Origin: Clostridia bacterium
GTDB lineage: Bacteria > Bacillota > Clostridia > Oscillospirales > Acutalibacteraceae
Direction: 5' to 3'
NCBI GenBank assembly: GCA_900764115.1
Contig: CAAFMR010000090.1
Span: 1 to 7,638, forward strand
Length of the DNA: 7,638 bases
Positions 6,843 to 7,638 of this stretch are shown here, piece by piece; the first letter of the stretch is position 1, and each line of letters begins with the position of its first letter. Both the position numbers and the translations under genes were made by a program. A model generated the notes under the pieces. The model had not been told where the DNA came from. It ran no database searches and saw nothing but the letters and a program-made list of their open reading frames with translations.

Positions 6843-7421
6843 TTATTGCTCATCCAGCGGCAGCTCATACGCCGCCAGATACCGGTCCAGAAATTCGTCG
6901 GCGGCGGGCAGCCGCATCTCCCGCACCGCCCGTTCCGTCGCCTGCCGGGCGCTGGCAAACTCCCGGTTCCCCTGCGCCAGCTCCTCCACGCACTTGATGA
7001 GCGCCGACAGCTTATCCGCCGCCTTGACGATGCGCCGCTCCTCCGGTGTGCCGGCGGTCTCGGTCAGCAGCGGGCGAAACTCCTCCCGCAGCTCCTCCGG
7101 CAGCGTCGACAGCAGCCTATCGCACGCCGCCTGCTCCACCTGCCGGTACGCCTCCCGGATGGCGGGGCTGTAATACTTCACCGGCGTGGGCATATCTCCG
7201 GTGAGAATTTCCGGCACATCGTGATACACCGCCATGGTCACGCACCGGTCGGGGTCCACCTGCCCGCCATAGTGGGCGTTGGTGAGCAGCGCCAGCGCAT
7301 GCGCCAACACCGCCACCTCGTGGGAATGCTCGCTAATATTCTCCGGGCGGGTGTTGCGCATCAGCGCCCAGCGCCGGATGTCCTTCATACGGGACAGCAT
7401 GGCAAAAAATGAATACGCCAC
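6843..7421 (-). CDS. yfbR: YfbR-type HD-domain 5'-deoxynucleotidase
   Basis: This metal-dependent phosphohydrolase closely resembles E. coli YfbR, which removes the 5' phosphate from deoxyribonucleoside monophosphates in nucleotide salvage and pool control. The product is 192 residues (E. coli about 199). The HD signature is complete: His32 in NISEHSHEVAV, His67-Asp68 in YHDVPEILTGDMPTPVKY, and Asp136 in VKAADKLSALIKCVEELAQGN. The conserved substrate region RRWALMRNTRPEN is at 16-28. I chose the GTG at 7421 because GGAGG lies eight bases upstream and the product then starts at the same place as YfbR (AYSFFAMLSRMK). The frame is open a further 22 codons to an ATG at 7487, but that one overlaps the -35 box. 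The gene stands alone with its own promoter and the shared terminator. The symbol is given by similarity. Confidence 0.93.
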   Translation of the reverse strand: MAYSFFAMLSRMKDIRRWALMRNTRPENISEHSHEVAVLAHALALLTNAHYGGQVDPDRCVTMAVYHDVPEILTGDMPTPVKYYSPAIREAYRQVEQAACDRLLSTLPEELREEFRPLLTETAGTPEERRIVKAADKLSALIKCVEELAQGNREFASARQATERAVREMRLPAADEFLDRYLAAYELPLDEQ

Positions 7422-7458
7422 CGTAATTTCCTCCGTCTGCAATGAATTTTCCGCTTTC

Positions 7459-7487
7459 AGTATAGCAAAATGACCGGGAAAATGCAA
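7459..7487 (-). promoter_or_regulatory. Sigma-A promoter of the HD-domain gene
   Basis: On the minus strand there is TTGCAT (7487-7482) and TATACT (7464-7459), with a 17-base spacer. The predicted start is near 7452, about 30 bases before the GTG start and just upstream of the GGAGG. Confidence 0.8.
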
Positions 7488-7504
7488 CCCGCCGCAAAAA
7501 TTCT

Positions 7505-7527
7505 CCGATTTTCTGTCTGAAAATCGG
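7505..7527. repeat. Inverted repeat centred between two divergent promoters
   Basis: CCGATTTTC (7505-7513) and GAAAATCGG (7519-7527) form a perfect 9-bp dyad around TGTCT. It lies 17 bases from the -35 box on each side (7487 on the left, 7545 on the right). It could be an operator serving both promoters. On the minus strand the dyad is followed by AGAATTTTTG, so a weak terminator for leftward read-through is the alternative. Confidence 0.6.
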
Positions 7528-7544
7528 GTCTGTGCGAAAAATAC

Positions 7545-7573
7545 TTGCTTAATGCGTCAAACGGTGGTATACT
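7545..7573 (+). promoter_or_regulatory. Rightward sigma-A promoter for a gene beyond the window
   Basis: TTGCTT (7545-7550) and TATACT (7568-7573) are separated by 17 bases, with a predicted start near 7580. No gene starts before the window ends, so the transcript has a leader of at least about 58 bases. A palindrome TACTA-TG-TAGTA (7570-7581) overlaps the -10 box and start point and may be an operator. Confidence 0.75.
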
Positions 7574-7580
7574 ATGTAGT

Positions 7581-7615
7581 ACAATTTGCCTGCGTATGGA
7601 ATACGGGCGGATTGT
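7581..7615 (+). other. Stem-loop at the predicted 5' end of the rightward transcript
   Basis: ACAATTTGCC, a TG bulge, CGTAT, the loop GGA, ATACG and GGCGGATTGT fold into a 15-pair stem (10 outer pairs including two T-G wobbles, then 5 inner). It begins within a base or so of the predicted start point. No T-tract follows, so it is not a terminator. It may be a stabilising 5' hairpin or the first helix of a structured leader or small RNA. I do not recognise an RNA family. The remaining bases to 7638 hold no gene I can see. Confidence 0.5.
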
Positions 7616-7638
7616 GCCAACATTTCCACAGACAGGGA

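Noticed and set aside
1..7638. CRISPR arrays, tRNA/rRNA genes, insertion sequences or prophage genes
   Set aside because: I saw no regularly spaced repeats, no tRNA-like cloverleaf, and no transposase or integrase motifs in any frame.

Overview
The window looks like a chromosomal segment of a GC-rich member of the Bacillota, probably a Clostridia gut lineage of the Oscillospiraceae type. This rests on the tepA-ftsK/spoIIIE pair, consensus sigma-A promoters (TTGACA/TATACT with 17-bp spacers), strong GGAGG-type ribosome binding sites and a BlaI/M56 regulatory pair. The genus cannot be read from the sequence alone.

Layout from left to right. (1) Positions 1-864 carry a ComEC-like metallo-beta-lactamase (MBL) gene with an orientation break. 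Its N-terminal half, including the HPHADHIG zinc motif, is read on the minus strand from 864 to about 259. Its C-terminal half, with the GDAE and GHHGS motifs, is read on the PLUS strand from 1 to about 270. The two halves meet in a shared stretch of about 12 bp of inverted homology. This is either a small DNA inversion inside the gene or a chimeric assembly. (2) ftsK/spoIIIE DNA translocase (861-3266, minus). (3) tepA, a ClpP-fold serine protease relative (3340-4065, minus), with its own promoter. These three minus-strand genes look like one operon, tepA-ftsK-MBL: there is one visible promoter, gaps are short, and ftsK and the MBL gene appear to overlap by 4 nt. (4) A divergent intergenic region (about 4066-4255) holds the tepA promoter and the promoter of the next unit, which carries two near-identical palindromes that look like BlaI-type operators. 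(5) A BlaI/MecI/CopY-family repressor (4256-4615) and an M56-family BlaR1-like membrane metallopeptidase (4620-6779) form a two-gene plus-strand operon. The M56 protein has a long extracytoplasmic C-terminal region in place of the penicillin-binding sensor of classical BlaR1, so its signal is unknown. (6) A 14-bp perfect hairpin (6794-6825) acts as terminator between convergent genes. (7) A YfbR-type HD-domain 5'-deoxynucleotidase gene (6843-7421, minus) has its own promoter. (8) A divergent non-coding end (7422-7638) holds an inverted repeat centred exactly between two opposing promoters. A rightward promoter there has a palindrome over its -10/start region and a 15-bp stem-loop at the predicted transcript 5' end; the gene it drives lies outside the window.

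The genes fall into three units: a housekeeping cell-division/sporulation operon, a self-regulated membrane signalling pair, and a nucleotide clean-up enzyme. The two points most worth following up are the inverted MBL gene and the non-penicillin-sensing BlaI/M56 pair.
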